Shown: piece after piece, positions 43,859 to 53,209 of the stretch
Layout: every line of letters starts with the position of its first letter
How positions within the stretch are numbered: the stretch's first letter is position 1
Virus record (IMG/VR): IMGVR_UViG_3300018424_005577
Location: 1 to 64,000 of that record
Reading direction: 5' to 3' (one strand)
DNA from: a virus
Length of the DNA: 64,000 nt
The notes under the pieces: model-generated
The model's input: the letters and a program-made list of their open reading frames with translations, nothing else
What the model was told of the DNA's origin: nothing
The model's database searches: none
Program-made: the position numbers and the translations under genes

Positions 43859-46800
43859 TAGTAACTAAGTCCTCCGGTATTTGATGAGCTAAAAGAACCA
43901 CTTTGTATTCCTGTATTTGTTGTTGTTACTTCTGTAACAATATTACCGCTTGCTTTTAATCTATTTGCTGTTATAGCATCTATAATATCTATGTCTGCAA
44001 CTGTTGCCGCGCTAATAAAAATTTCGTCTGCTTCAGATTTTATTTCATACAATGAACCAAATGATTGATCTTCTTGTACTGGAACAATTACAAATGTAAC
44101 TAAATCCGGAGATAATTCATTCATTACATAACTAGAAAGTTCTGAGAAATAAAACTTATCTCCAAAGTCCCAATTTTCAAGTGCAAAAAATCTGTTTACA
44201 GCACGAATTACATTAGACTTTAGTTCATTATCATTTATAACTAAATCAGGATTTTTAACTATTTTGAATCTAGCTTGCAAATCAGCCTCCGCCTTGTCTC
44301 CAAAAAGCACTTTATACTTAACCGGATGATAAATTACTTCATCGCTAAGTGATTTAATTTTGTTAATTTCAGACCCATAACTTATAAACAAATCATCACT
44401 ACTAGGAGGAAGAGGTTTATCATTTATACTGTCATCTAGATATTGCCTAAACAAAGAGTCGTATCCTCTTGTTAAGAGATAAGTGTCTATTATATTACTT
44501 GCACTAGGATCAATTCTCGAATTTTGATCAGCGGCATGTAGGTATTGGAATTTAAAACCTGCACGGCCAATTTGCGCTTTATATTCACTAGTAACTGTAA
44601 GTTCACTATTATTATTCAAAACTTCAAAAATATCTTCTTCTAGATAGTAGAATGTAGTGCCTGCATCATATTGGCTAATGGCGCCAATAGTAGCTTTCGA
44701 TGTAAAGATTTTTAAGTTTATAGAATCTTTATCTACATAAACAAAGTCATTTACTCCGTCAGTAGTTGTAATCTTTTTAAGAATAACTAGTTTATCAATA
44801 GCATTAGTTTCTTCATCTACAATTTCTGCAAATAAATCAGGGTTGTCAACTACACCATCATCGTCGGAATCAAAGAAACTAACTTGTATTTTTTTGCTAT
44901 CTACATATCCTTCAGCATCTCTATATTCTTCAACTATTTCCCAGTCAAAATCATAATTAAAAGGATACAAGCTATCAGGTTTATTGTTTATGTTTAAGAT
45001 ACTAATTTTATCCTTAATAATTTTTCCGGTTTTATTGTTATAAATTTTATCAGTACTATCGTAATAAAATCTAACCTCTTGATCACTTTCAAAAACATAC
45101 CTCATTGCTCTATAGGTAATTGTATATTTTTCACCATCAGTTTGGAATAGTAACAACCAACTACTATCAAGTTGTTGTCCTGTGCTATCGCCTGTTTTAC
45201 CTGTGCTAAATTCACTCGAGATGTCTAAATTATCTTCAGTTACTATTCGCCATTCGCCATTTACTTGATCATATCTTAAACCAAAAGTTTGATATGCAAA
45301 AATCTGTGTAACTGCCTGGGCTTTTACGTCAGCAGTTAATGCTGTTGGTAATGCTGTACGAATTTCTGTTAATCTTGATCCGGTAGGAATAACATCGTTG
45401 AATACAATAGGACCTGTGCCGTCTTCTAATAGCTCAGTACCGTCGTCGCTTACGCTAACAACTTTAGTCCATTTGTATGTTGAACCTCCCCTGTAATCTG
45501 GTTCACCATCTACAAGTTCACCGTTTAAAAAATGTTTGCCGGCAGGCGGTTCAAATTTTAACAAACTGTTTAGTTTTACATATTTCATGTTAGAACCAGT
45601 AAATGTTCCAACTTTAACTTTTACAGAATTAGGATTTGTAAGATAACCTGTAACAGAATTAGTATCAGAAGTAATCTGATTCCAGACCGAACCTAAATCA
45701 TCAACAAACAAACGAGGATATTTGTCATAATAATAATTTCTAACTTTTATACTTCCTAATATTGGCTGAATAGTGTTAACAATAGCGCCTTCAATATCAG
45801 TTAATGTATCAAAACTAAATGTTTGTTTTAAGCTAAGATAATCTTTGTAAATTGAACCATCTTTACCGTACAAGTTTGTAGTAGAATATTTGCCTGTTGC
45901 ATCTACTAAATCAAAATATCTGCTTATACCACTAGAGGTTCTGTTAACTGCTTTTGCCTTTACAATTTCTTGACTTGTTGTAAGCGGTCCGATTTGATAA
46001 TCTTCTGCTGTAATTAATCTATTTTGAGTATAATAAGTTGCAGGAGCATTAGCTTTTATGCTTGCATTTGATTCAGATACTGTTGCGTTATCTACAGTAT
46101 ATTTTAATGATAAAGTTAGAGTAATTGTTTCTGCTTTTCCTGCTTTAGATACATATGGTATTCTTATTGAAATTCCTCGCATATCATCAGGGGTTACTAA
46201 TACTCTTTGATTTTTACTAGTTCTATAGTAAACTCTAAAATTACCTTGAGGTAAATTACCAAATACACCGTCTGAGAAGATTAAACTAATTCTATCTTCA
46301 ATTCTTGTCAAGACACTGTATATGTTTCTTTGGTTTCTAGAAAGACTATTATAAATTATGTTGTTACCTTCGACCGAATCAACTTTTGTCCATAACTCTT
46401 GCTCATTACCTAAACTATCTAATTTATAAAGCCAAACATCACTTTGATTAATATTCGTTGCATCAACTGCAACTACTTGGCTAGTACTAGGATTGGTGAC
46501 ATTAAATGTGCCTGTGTCTAATGTACCTTGTCTAAAGTGTACAAAAAATCCTGTGTTTGAACTAGCAGAACCTTGTCCATCATCTCTATATAAAAATGCA
46601 AAGTTGTTTCCTGGAAACGGTGCTTCTTCAACAATTTCTGCATCAGTAATATCAGTAGAAATTATTTCAAAACTAGTGCTTCTACCATCTACTGTTTTTG
46701 TAAAACTATAGGCTGGAACTTCAGTATTTGTACTATTAAATCTATATTGTTGAGTAGGAATATCATTTATTATTCCGCTTTTAACTGGACGGCCGACTGT

Positions 46801-47304
46801 ACCGTTAACTGGTAATGCGGCATTTAATACTCTAGTATATTGCTCAAACCAATCTGGGTTACTTGGGTCATTCCATAGAATAGTTTGATTCTCTAAATTA
46901 ATGTTATTACTGTCTGTTACTTCTTCAGTTGTAGATACTGAATCTATTTTTAGTAGGCCATTTGCACATCTATTTCTTTTAGGATTATACGATAGTAATC
47001 TTGCTAAACGAAGTACGCTCTCACGACGCTCTGCAAGTTCTAAATAGTTTTCACGAGCATTAAGATCAATACGGAAAGCAATGTTTTGACCGAGGTAGGC
47101 AATAAGGTCAATAAGTGCAAGATATTCACTTGATTCTGTGTAGTCATTAAAGTCTTCTGGATAGTTTTCACGCAAGTATGCGATCATTGTACGACGAAGA
47201 TTATCAAAGTCATACGACTTAAAATCTGCGTTTCTAAAAGTTTGGTATACTCGCTTCCAATCTTCTGCAAGTAGTAGTCTATTTTGTCTATCTGTTGACG
47301 ACAT
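43858..47304 (-). CDS. gp6: Baseplate wedge subunit gp6 (1,148 aa)
   Basis: The N-terminal region (RTMIAYLRENYPEDFNDY, SEYLALIDLIAYLGQNIAFRIDLNARENYLELAERRESVLRLARLLSY) is the hallmark of T4 gp6 and its marine relatives, which form the dimeric iris of the baseplate wedges. The central baseplate-J-like part includes LFSDGVFGNLPQGNFRVYYR. The protein is much longer than T4 gp6 (660 aa), mainly through a beta-rich insertion in the C-terminal half. It sits between gp25 and the giant gene, in T4-like order. A CTAAATA late promoter lies 22 bases before ATG 47304. Confidence 0.92.
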   Translation of the reverse strand: MSSTDRQNRLLLAEDWKRVYQTFRNADFKSYDFDNLRRTMIAYLRENYPEDFNDYTESSEYLALIDLIAYLGQNIAFRIDLNARENYLELAERRESVLRLARLLSYNPKRNRCANGLLKIDSVSTTEEVTDSNNINLENQTILWNDPSNPDWFEQYTRVLNAALPVNGTVGRPVKSGIINDIPTQQYRFNSTNTEVPAYSFTKTVDGRSTSFEIISTDITDAEIVEEAPFPGNNFAFLYRDDGQGSASSNTGFFVHFRQGTLDTGTFNVTNPSTSQVVAVDATNINQSDVWLYKLDSLGNEQELWTKVDSVEGNNIIYNSLSRNQRNIYSVLTRIEDRISLIFSDGVFGNLPQGNFRVYYRTSKNQRVLVTPDDMRGISIRIPYVSKAGKAETITLTLSLKYTVDNATVSESNASIKANAPATYYTQNRLITAEDYQIGPLTTSQEIVKAKAVNRTSSGISRYFDLVDATGKYSTTNLYGKDGSIYKDYLSLKQTFSFDTLTDIEGAIVNTIQPILGSIKVRNYYYDKYPRLFVDDLGSVWNQITSDTNSVTGYLTNPNSVKVKVGTFTGSNMKYVKLNSLLKFEPPAGKHFLNGELVDGEPDYRGGSTYKWTKVVSVSDDGTELLEDGTGPIVFNDVIPTGSRLTEIRTALPTALTADVKAQAVTQIFAYQTFGLRYDQVNGEWRIVTEDNLDISSEFSTGKTGDSTGQQLDSSWLLLFQTDGEKYTITYRAMRYVFESDQEVRFYYDSTDKIYNNKTGKIIKDKISILNINNKPDSLYPFNYDFDWEIVEEYRDAEGYVDSKKIQVSFFDSDDDGVVDNPDLFAEIVDEETNAIDKLVILKKITTTDGVNDFVYVDKDSINLKIFTSKATIGAISQYDAGTTFYYLEEDIFEVLNNNSELTVTSEYKAQIGRAGFKFQYLHAADQNSRIDPSASNIIDTYLLTRGYDSLFRQYLDDSINDKPLPPSSDDLFISYGSEINKIKSLSDEVIYHPVKYKVLFGDKAEADLQARFKIVKNPDLVINDNELKSNVIRAVNRFFALENWDFGDKFYFSELSSYVMNELSPDLVTFVIVPVQEDQSFGSLYEIKSEADEIFISAATVADIDIIDAITANRLKASGNIVTEVTTTNTGIQSGSFSSSNTGGLSY

Positions 47305-47326
47305 CGCCTATTCCTCTAATATAAAC

Positions 47327-47333
47327 TATTTAG
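47327..47333 (-). promoter_or_regulatory. T4-type late promoter (CTAAATA)
   Basis: CTAAATA followed by GTTTA on the minus strand, 22 bases before gp6 ATG 47304. Confidence 0.5.
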
Positions 47334-47360
47334 CGTATTTGATAAAGTGCGTAGTTTATT

Positions 47361-47807
47361 CTATGCAAGAAAGCCAGCGTTTTCATCAAATTTTAGCCTC
47401 ATAGATTCTGATATGTTATAAGGCAAATATGTTAAACTACACTCAATTTGAATTCCACTTTCATAAGTGTCTACTGTAATATTATCAACTGTTACTCTTG
47501 GGTCATAATTTATAATTTTTGACACATTTTTTATGATTGCATCTTTAAGAGGTTCGGTTAATGGTTCGTACAGTAAATCCCAAACAATCGTTCCGAATGA
47601 CGGGTCACTTAACTTTTCGCCTTGTCTTATGTGAAAATGATTAATAATATCTTGTTTTATTAAGGCAATATCGTATAAAGTCCACGAAGTAGCATCAGGG
47701 TTTACTGTGCTTGTACCTACATATGCCCTACTTTCAGGAATTACTTTAGCCTTTTTACCTGAAGGGACAATAATTTGTTTGTATATGCTTTTTTCTAATG
47801 AACTCAT
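47361..47807 (-). CDS. gp25: Baseplate wedge subunit gp25 (148 aa)
   Basis: GPW/gp25 family: IKQDIINHFHIRQGEKLSDPSFGTIVWDLLYEPL followed by KDAIIKNVSKIINYDPRV. The EPLTE...DPRV pattern is the conserved core of gp25, the lysozyme-fold (non-catalytic) wedge protein that joins gp6 and gp53 and nucleates the sheath. T4 gp25 is 132 aa, so the length fits. It follows gp5 by 7 bases and precedes gp6 as in T4-like wedge clusters. Confidence 0.93.
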   Translation of the reverse strand: MSSLEKSIYKQIIVPSGKKAKVIPESRAYVGTSTVNPDATSWTLYDIALIKQDIINHFHIRQGEKLSDPSFGTIVWDLLYEPLTEPLKDAIIKNVSKIINYDPRVTVDNITVDTYESGIQIECSLTYLPYNISESMRLKFDENAGFLA

Positions 47808-47814
47808 AACGTAT

Positions 47815-49320
47815 TTAACCTCTATTTGGTTCTTGTATTACTTCTGTGTTTTGCGCCGGAGACTCTTGAGCAGGAGCCTCGGCTCTCTGTGTATTCTTTG
47901 CAAACGTATCTGGAGTACCAATGCCAGGCTCGGCTCCATTTAAATGTTCATGACCGTCCCATGGCTCGTGTTCTGGCACACGTTGTGACGGTTCTGCGTC
48001 GGCTGCCTCTGATGGTTCAGTTGCAGTAGGACCGTTTTGTTCTATTGGTCCTGTGAATGTATGTTTACCTGCGGTCCAATGTGTATTGGCAGCGCCTAAT
48101 CTAGTGTCGCCGCCAGATTTTACGTCAACTAATCCGCCTGTTGTAAGTTTTCCGTCTGTACCTACTTTTATTTCCCAATTTGCATCAGCAGATTGAAAAA
48201 TATTTGCGCCAGCTTTCATATGTATATCTGCGCCAGCTTCGAAATACATACTTCCATCTGCTTTAAAATTCATATTAGACTCAGTATGTACACTTACATC
48301 ACTAGCGGCATAAATGTCTACTTTACCATTACTGCTTAATTCTATCCATGCAGTGCCTCTGCTATTGCCTATATAGATAAAGTCTTCAGTATTATGCATT
48401 AATATCTGATGGCCAGTTCTAGTTCTTAGTCTAACTAATTCGTTATGAGGTCTAGTTACATCACCATCTGTTTCGCCACCTTCAGCATTTGCGTATTCTG
48501 GAGGTGTTGCATCTGGGCCGCCTGGAGGACCTTTTCTAAGTAACGATGGATCGCCGTCATCAAATACTAGACTAGTTCCGCCTAGTCTATTATGAGCTGT
48601 TGTTGTTTGAGCAAATTTTTCTCCATACCTAGCTTTAGGTGCACCGTCTCTTCTATCTTGCGGTCCAGGTGTGCTTATACCAAAAACAGTACTAGGTACT
48701 TCTCGTCTAGCACTAGAAGAAGTTAAACCTCTAAATTCATCTTCGAGTAATCCTTGTTCTTGCAAAAAATCTTGTGCATCTGTGTTGACTGGTTTAATAA
48801 ATTTCGTTGCGTCTCTTCCGCTAGCTGTTTCTGTTTTTTTATTAAATTCTCCAACAGGCAATTTTTTAGAACTATCTTGATCATTAAACGTTGTTGCAGG
48901 AGCACCTGCCGGTAACATAAAATTAGTATATTCTTCTTGAATGCAACCTATCCAAAAGTACTGTCCGCCTTCTGCACAAATAACTAAAACCTGAGTTCCT
49001 ATATCAGGAGGTACTGCCCAAAATCCGTAACTTTTTTGACTAAACTGATGTCCTCCGTTAGCTGTCAGCCCGTTATAAGGCGTAATACCATAAAACGGAC
49101 TTAGGTAACTGCAAGGTACAGACTTACCCGGAGTATCTGGTGAGTTACCAGAACCTGCTTTAGTTTGTATTAATACTTCTAATCTACCTGCATATGTAGT
49201 ATCTAAATGATTAGTAACAACTCCAATAAACGGGCCAGGATTGTTAGCACCTGAGGTGTCAACAGCAGAGGATACTGTACGTGTTTCTTGTCCGGTATTT
49301 TGATTAACTGGGTCTGTCAT
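47815..49320 (-). CDS. gp5: Baseplate central spike gp5 without lysozyme domain (501 aa)
   Basis: An OB-fold domain (about residues 28-125: GPFIGVVTNHLDTTYAGRLEV, WAVPPDIGTQVLVICAEGG, FWIGCIQ) is followed by a 165-residue linker and, from about 297, a needle-like beta-helix with alternating short repeats (GKVDIYAASDVSVH, ADIHMKAGANIF). T4 gp5 carries a lysozyme domain between OB fold and helix; here I see no lysozyme catalytic pattern in the linker. The Pro/Glu-rich C-terminus holds an EHEPWDGHEH segment (about 448-460), whose histidines might bind metal at the spike tip as HxH motifs do in other phage spikes (inference). Puncturing spike of the tail. Confidence 0.85.
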   Translation of the reverse strand: MTDPVNQNTGQETRTVSSAVDTSGANNPGPFIGVVTNHLDTTYAGRLEVLIQTKAGSGNSPDTPGKSVPCSYLSPFYGITPYNGLTANGGHQFSQKSYGFWAVPPDIGTQVLVICAEGGQYFWIGCIQEEYTNFMLPAGAPATTFNDQDSSKKLPVGEFNKKTETASGRDATKFIKPVNTDAQDFLQEQGLLEDEFRGLTSSSARREVPSTVFGISTPGPQDRRDGAPKARYGEKFAQTTTAHNRLGGTSLVFDDGDPSLLRKGPPGGPDATPPEYANAEGGETDGDVTRPHNELVRLRTRTGHQILMHNTEDFIYIGNSRGTAWIELSSNGKVDIYAASDVSVHTESNMNFKADGSMYFEAGADIHMKAGANIFQSADANWEIKVGTDGKLTTGGLVDVKSGGDTRLGAANTHWTAGKHTFTGPIEQNGPTATEPSEAADAEPSQRVPEHEPWDGHEHLNGAEPGIGTPDTFAKNTQRAEAPAQESPAQNTEVIQEPNRG

Positions 49321-49322
49321 TA

Positions 49323-52016
49323 TTAGAATCCTATATTAGCACCGTTTTCTCTTGCTTGTAAAATATTATTAATTCTTTGTTCTTCATTTCTTCTTGCAAT
49401 TATGCGCTGTGCCGCGGCTTCGTCGCCTGCGCCAGATTCAACATCAGCGCCGCTGTCGTCTGTGTTAGGATTTGCCGAGCCTGAACCGTTAGCATTTGTA
49501 CCTCCAGTTCCTCCTTGACTTCCGCTTTCTGCGTCTGCACCGTTAAAGGTGCCTGCTGGGCTTGAAGGTGTTTCTGCTATAGATGCGCCTCCTGCACCTT
49601 CTACTACTACTTCGTTATTTTGACTTGTTGCATCAGCAGTTACGTCATCTTCTTGGTTTCTGCGTCTAATTGTTTTCATCTCTTGAGTAAATTTTCCGCC
49701 GTTAAATTTGTTTAAAACATAAATTACTTGATATAATCCGCTAAATGCTCCAATTGGTTTTGTACCCAATCCCGGGAAGTCCATAAAGCCATCTGCGCCA
49801 ATATCTAAGGGAGTTCTAAAATTAATTAATACATCTACTTCACCGGATTGATAATCCATTGTACCATCAGTTGTAAGATTCATTGCTTCTGCAATTTCTC
49901 CTGCACTATAATTTCCCATTCCGCTATCTGCAATATAATAAGGGTCTCCCCATATTTCTAAATCTGCACTAATCAAATCAACAGGGGAGTTAACTATTGC
50001 ATCATTGAATGCTCTAGCAACTGCGGTCTCAGGATGATTTTGTACTGTTCCGCCTAAGCCTGTGTTAGATCTAGTACTTTGTCCTGTTGACGATGTTCCT
50101 GAGCTAGATCTGTTAGCATTATTTCCTACATTTCTACGATGCAATGGATGATCAGGAGCTTGTGTTAGAGAACTCGATCCAGCAGTTTGCTGGTCTTGTC
50201 CTAATTGTCCCATATCACTTTGTATTGCTGTAAAGAAGGCGCCATCAACTTGTATGTCAAAGTTTATAATATCGTCGTTGTCTCCAGTATAGATATAATC
50301 ATACTGTTTTAATGCTTGACGTTTTAAATTTGATATACCCGGAGTAGGTGCTGTTGGCGAATTAATTCTTGAAGTATTAATTTTATAAGGAACTACTCTA
50401 TACACATAAACTTTTGGTGTCTTGCCTGTCTGATCAACATTTGCACTATCTGTTACATTGTAAACATCAGTTTCAATTCTAAACCAAGTTTTATTTCCGT
50501 TTTCATCAGATGCTTCTGTAACAAATTGTCTACCATACTCCGAAAGTAAAACTAATTCTTCAATTATATCTTGTATTCTAGTTCCCTTTTTAAAGTTTAT
50601 TCTACGGCCTTCGTCACTAATTTGCATAGGTCCTCTTGTAAATATACCTTCGTTATTTTCATCCCTCACAAATGCAGGCCTGCCAAAATACTGTTGTCCG
50701 CTATCGAGATAACTTTTTACAATAGAAGAAGTTCCTATAGCATTCATGTTTGACCCTTCTTCTGCAAAATCACGAATACTTTCACCTATAGCACTACGTC
50801 TTACCGTAAGTCCAAGAATACTACTTAATTCTGCATCAAAATCATCAGGTATTTCTCCGCCTTGTATTCCAGATATTGTTTCGAAAATTTCTTGTCTTCT
50901 AGCATCGGTAAATTGTCTAAATTCAGTTGCAGTAGTTGCACCGCTGTCCTCTACAATTTGTCCTAGTAATCCTTCAGTTTCAGAACTTCTTTGTGTAGGG
51001 AAAAGAATAACAAACTGGTCAGCAGTAGAAACGCTTCCGGATTCTTCTTGTTCTACTTGTCTACTGTTTAACATTGTTGCTAAACTTTCTGCACCTGTTT
51101 GTAAAAACTGACCTATTGTTTCACCTTTTATGTCTATATCTTCTTTAATAGTTTGAACAGAATCAGATAGAGCTTGTTCATGCCAGGGTATACCGTCAAC
51201 TTGATATATACTTCCTCCGGCACTTGTATTAAATGTTGCAAGAGCTAATTTCATTGGAAACATTCTTTTTGTTTGCGGAATAGAAATAGGATTGCCATTG
51301 TCGTCCCAACCTACAAATTCAACAGTAAGTAGATAAGGTGCTTCTAAATAATTTTTATGACCAGCTTGTAATGCGCTTATTTGTAATGTTTGTAAAAACA
51401 TCCCCATCGAATAAGGTTCCATTACTTCAAAAGATAAACTAGTTGCATTGGTTTGTTTAGTTTGCGGGGTAGGAGCAATTATTGTGTCAATTTGTACATT
51501 GTCAATAAAATATTCTGTAGTAATATTTCTTTCTTTTTCAAAAAGAGTTTTTACTTGATTGTTGCCTGTTCCGCCGCTTTTTAAAATAACAATACTAGGT
51601 CCGTTTTTTCTATAAGTTGCATCAGGATAATTAATTTCAAAATTAGTTAATGGACCAAATGTGAAAATATAGTTATAACTTGCAAATTGTGCTAATTTGT
51701 TTTTTAAAGGTCCGCCTGTATATCCTATACCTTTAGCACCAGGTTGAACTCCATTGATGCCGCCGCTTCCAACTCTATTTCCGCCTGCACTAGTACTGCC
51801 CCTTCCGAAGTTAAGTAAACCTCCAAACGCATCTGAGATAGCACCTTTGAGCTGATTGGCAGCGCCTTCTACTGCACTGTTTATACCGTCAACAAAAATA
51901 TTAGGAGAATTCCTAATACCATTTATATCTGTCTCAATTTGTCTTCCAAAATCTTCTACAGACTGACCTAGCTGTCTAGCTCTTGCTTCTAAGTTTTGGA
52001 TTCTAAAATCTGCCAT
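49323..52016 (-). CDS. Baseplate hub-like structural protein (897 aa)
   Basis: Located between gp5 and gp53. The N-terminus has an amphipathic helical stretch and a Gly-rich linker (GFGRGSTSAGGNR-like). A tube-like beta domain follows (NYIFTFGPLTNFEINYP, ATSLSFEVMEPYSMGMFLQTL, YLLTVEFVGWDDNGNPI), then a domain with GTRIQDIIEELVLLSEYG, KVYVYRVVPYKIN and YIYTGDNDDIINFDIQVDG, the style of hub proteins such as gp27 that carry gp5. The C-terminus is Gly/Ser/Asn-rich and probably disordered. T4 gp27 is only 391 aa and direct homology is not visible by eye, so 'hub-like' rests on position and domain style. Confidence 0.62.
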   Translation of the reverse strand: MADFRIQNLEARARQLGQSVEDFGRQIETDINGIRNSPNIFVDGINSAVEGAANQLKGAISDAFGGLLNFGRGSTSAGGNRVGSGGINGVQPGAKGIGYTGGPLKNKLAQFASYNYIFTFGPLTNFEINYPDATYRKNGPSIVILKSGGTGNNQVKTLFEKERNITTEYFIDNVQIDTIIAPTPQTKQTNATSLSFEVMEPYSMGMFLQTLQISALQAGHKNYLEAPYLLTVEFVGWDDNGNPISIPQTKRMFPMKLALATFNTSAGGSIYQVDGIPWHEQALSDSVQTIKEDIDIKGETIGQFLQTGAESLATMLNSRQVEQEESGSVSTADQFVILFPTQRSSETEGLLGQIVEDSGATTATEFRQFTDARRQEIFETISGIQGGEIPDDFDAELSSILGLTVRRSAIGESIRDFAEEGSNMNAIGTSSIVKSYLDSGQQYFGRPAFVRDENNEGIFTRGPMQISDEGRRINFKKGTRIQDIIEELVLLSEYGRQFVTEASDENGNKTWFRIETDVYNVTDSANVDQTGKTPKVYVYRVVPYKINTSRINSPTAPTPGISNLKRQALKQYDYIYTGDNDDIINFDIQVDGAFFTAIQSDMGQLGQDQQTAGSSSLTQAPDHPLHRRNVGNNANRSSSGTSSTGQSTRSNTGLGGTVQNHPETAVARAFNDAIVNSPVDLISADLEIWGDPYYIADSGMGNYSAGEIAEAMNLTTDGTMDYQSGEVDVLINFRTPLDIGADGFMDFPGLGTKPIGAFSGLYQVIYVLNKFNGGKFTQEMKTIRRRNQEDDVTADATSQNNEVVVEGAGGASIAETPSSPAGTFNGADAESGSQGGTGGTNANGSGSANPNTDDSGADVESGAGDEAAAQRIIARRNEEQRINNILQARENGANIGF

Positions 52017-52017
52017 G

Positions 52018-52320
52018 TTAGATTCCTAAAGTATTTTTTAAGTTACTTTGTTTTGGCAAATAAATTTCTGTACCTGCAACAAAATCATATACAGGATCTT
52101 TTATGATATCCATATTTCGCTGTGCAAAGATCCAATATAATTTATGATCACCGTATAGGTCATAGGCAAGTAGATCTGGTCTATAAGTATACTGCGGTTC
52201 AATAGTATATAATATATCGTCATTCTCAGCCGGTACAGGTCTGATATTCAACGGACCTAAGTATTGTCCGTTGACTACTTTAGTTTTATAATAAGGACTG
52301 CTTTCGTTGTAAATTGCCAT
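52018..52320 (-). CDS. gp53: Baseplate wedge subunit gp53, short form (100 aa)
   Basis: PYYKTKVVNGQYLGPLNIRPVP, QYTYRPDLLAYDLYGDHKLYWIFAQRN and DPVYDFVAGTEIYLP form the conserved gp53 core; the C-terminal part resembles a LysM-like fold. T4 gp53 is 196 aa, so this is a compact version with only the core. gp53 links neighbouring baseplate wedges around the hub. ATG 52320 overlaps the stop of the tube-cap gene by one base. Confidence 0.88.
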   Translation of the reverse strand: MAIYNESSPYYKTKVVNGQYLGPLNIRPVPAENDDILYTIEPQYTYRPDLLAYDLYGDHKLYWIFAQRNMDIIKDPVYDFVAGTEIYLPKQSNLKNTLGI

Positions 52321-53129
52321 TATAAATATCCTGTTCCGCTATTTAAAACATATCCGCCTGACACAAATCTATCTAGGCTAAACTTATTAACAGCATCTCT
52401 ACTGTATGCAGGTACTAGTGTAACTGCAATAGTTGATCTAGCTGGTGCCCAAGAACCATTTGCACCTATGTCGGCTTTGATATAGTCAACTTCGCCGGTA
52501 AGTTCAACGTTAAAACTTTGTACTATTACTGGAACATTATTAAAAACATAATCACCGTATCCGTTGAGTTTCACAACTGGAGGAGGTGTACCTTTATTAG
52601 CACTATCACCGTAAGCCATTTTAGTAATACTTTTTAAATAATGTGTTGCCGCTATCCAATATAATGCTTCTTTAGAATTTTCAACTGTAAATTCACCTGT
52701 AATTGTAAACTGATCAACTTGGGCCGCCTCGAAAGCATAGAAAGGATAATTACTATGAGTAGGTTGTAAAGCATTATAATTAGCAGAATGAGTTATGTAA
52801 ACACTAGGTGTGTATGGAAAAACCATAGCATTGCCAGTTTCAGCTAATGGCGCAAGGAGAACACTATCAGTGAATGGATTAGTAGGAGGCAAACTTAGAC
52901 GTACACGCCAATCGGTACTGTTAGTTGAATTCCAAACAGCATTTGTAAATGAACCATCAGGTTTTTCAGCGCCAGGAAGCAGGTTTACTGCTCTTAGAAC
53001 TTTTCCTAAATTAGTATCGTCGAGATAATCGACAACACCTTGTTTAGCTCTTTCTACTATGCGTGTTCCGAAAGTTTGTTCTTCAGAACCTTGTCTAACA
53101 TCTCTACCTTGTGCGGGATTGTTTGCCAT
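52320..53129 (-). CDS. gp48: Baseplate tail-tube cap protein, gp48/gp54-like (269 aa)
   Basis: A helical N-terminus is followed by a tube-type beta domain: WRVRLSLPP, MVFPYTPSVYITHSANY, AAQVDQFTITGEFTVENSKEALYWIAATHYLKS, FNNVPVIVQSFNVELTGEVDYI. The TGEFTVENxxEA...ATHYL core is typical of T4-like tube-initiation proteins gp48 and gp54, which cap the baseplate and start tube assembly; I cannot separate the two. It leads the baseplate transcript with a CTAAATA late promoter 20 bases upstream and faces gp55 head to head. Confidence 0.72.
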   Translation of the reverse strand: MANNPAQGRDVRQGSEEQTFGTRIVERAKQGVVDYLDDTNLGKVLRAVNLLPGAEKPDGSFTNAVWNSTNSTDWRVRLSLPPTNPFTDSVLLAPLAETGNAMVFPYTPSVYITHSANYNALQPTHSNYPFYAFEAAQVDQFTITGEFTVENSKEALYWIAATHYLKSITKMAYGDSANKGTPPPVVKLNGYGDYVFNNVPVIVQSFNVELTGEVDYIKADIGANGSWAPARSTIAVTLVPAYSRDAVNKFSLDRFVSGGYVLNSGTGYL

Positions 53130-53149
53130 AAGTTGTCTCCTATATACAT

Positions 53150-53156
53150 TATTTAG
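53150..53156 (-). promoter_or_regulatory. T4-type late promoter (CTAAATA)
   Basis: CTAAATA followed by ATGTA on the minus strand, 20 bases before ATG 53129. It directly abuts the -35 box of the opposing gp55 promoter. Confidence 0.5.
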
Positions 53157-53185
53157 TTGACAAAATTAACTGCATATATTATAAT
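53157..53185 (+). promoter_or_regulatory. Consensus sigma-70 promoter for gp55
   Basis: TTGACA (53157-53162), 17 bases, TATAAT (53180-53185), both perfect. A leader of about 18 bases contains AGGAG (53200-53204), 5 bases before the ATG. Confidence 0.85.
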
Positions 53186-53209
53186 AGTAACATAATTTTA
53201 GGAGTTTCG

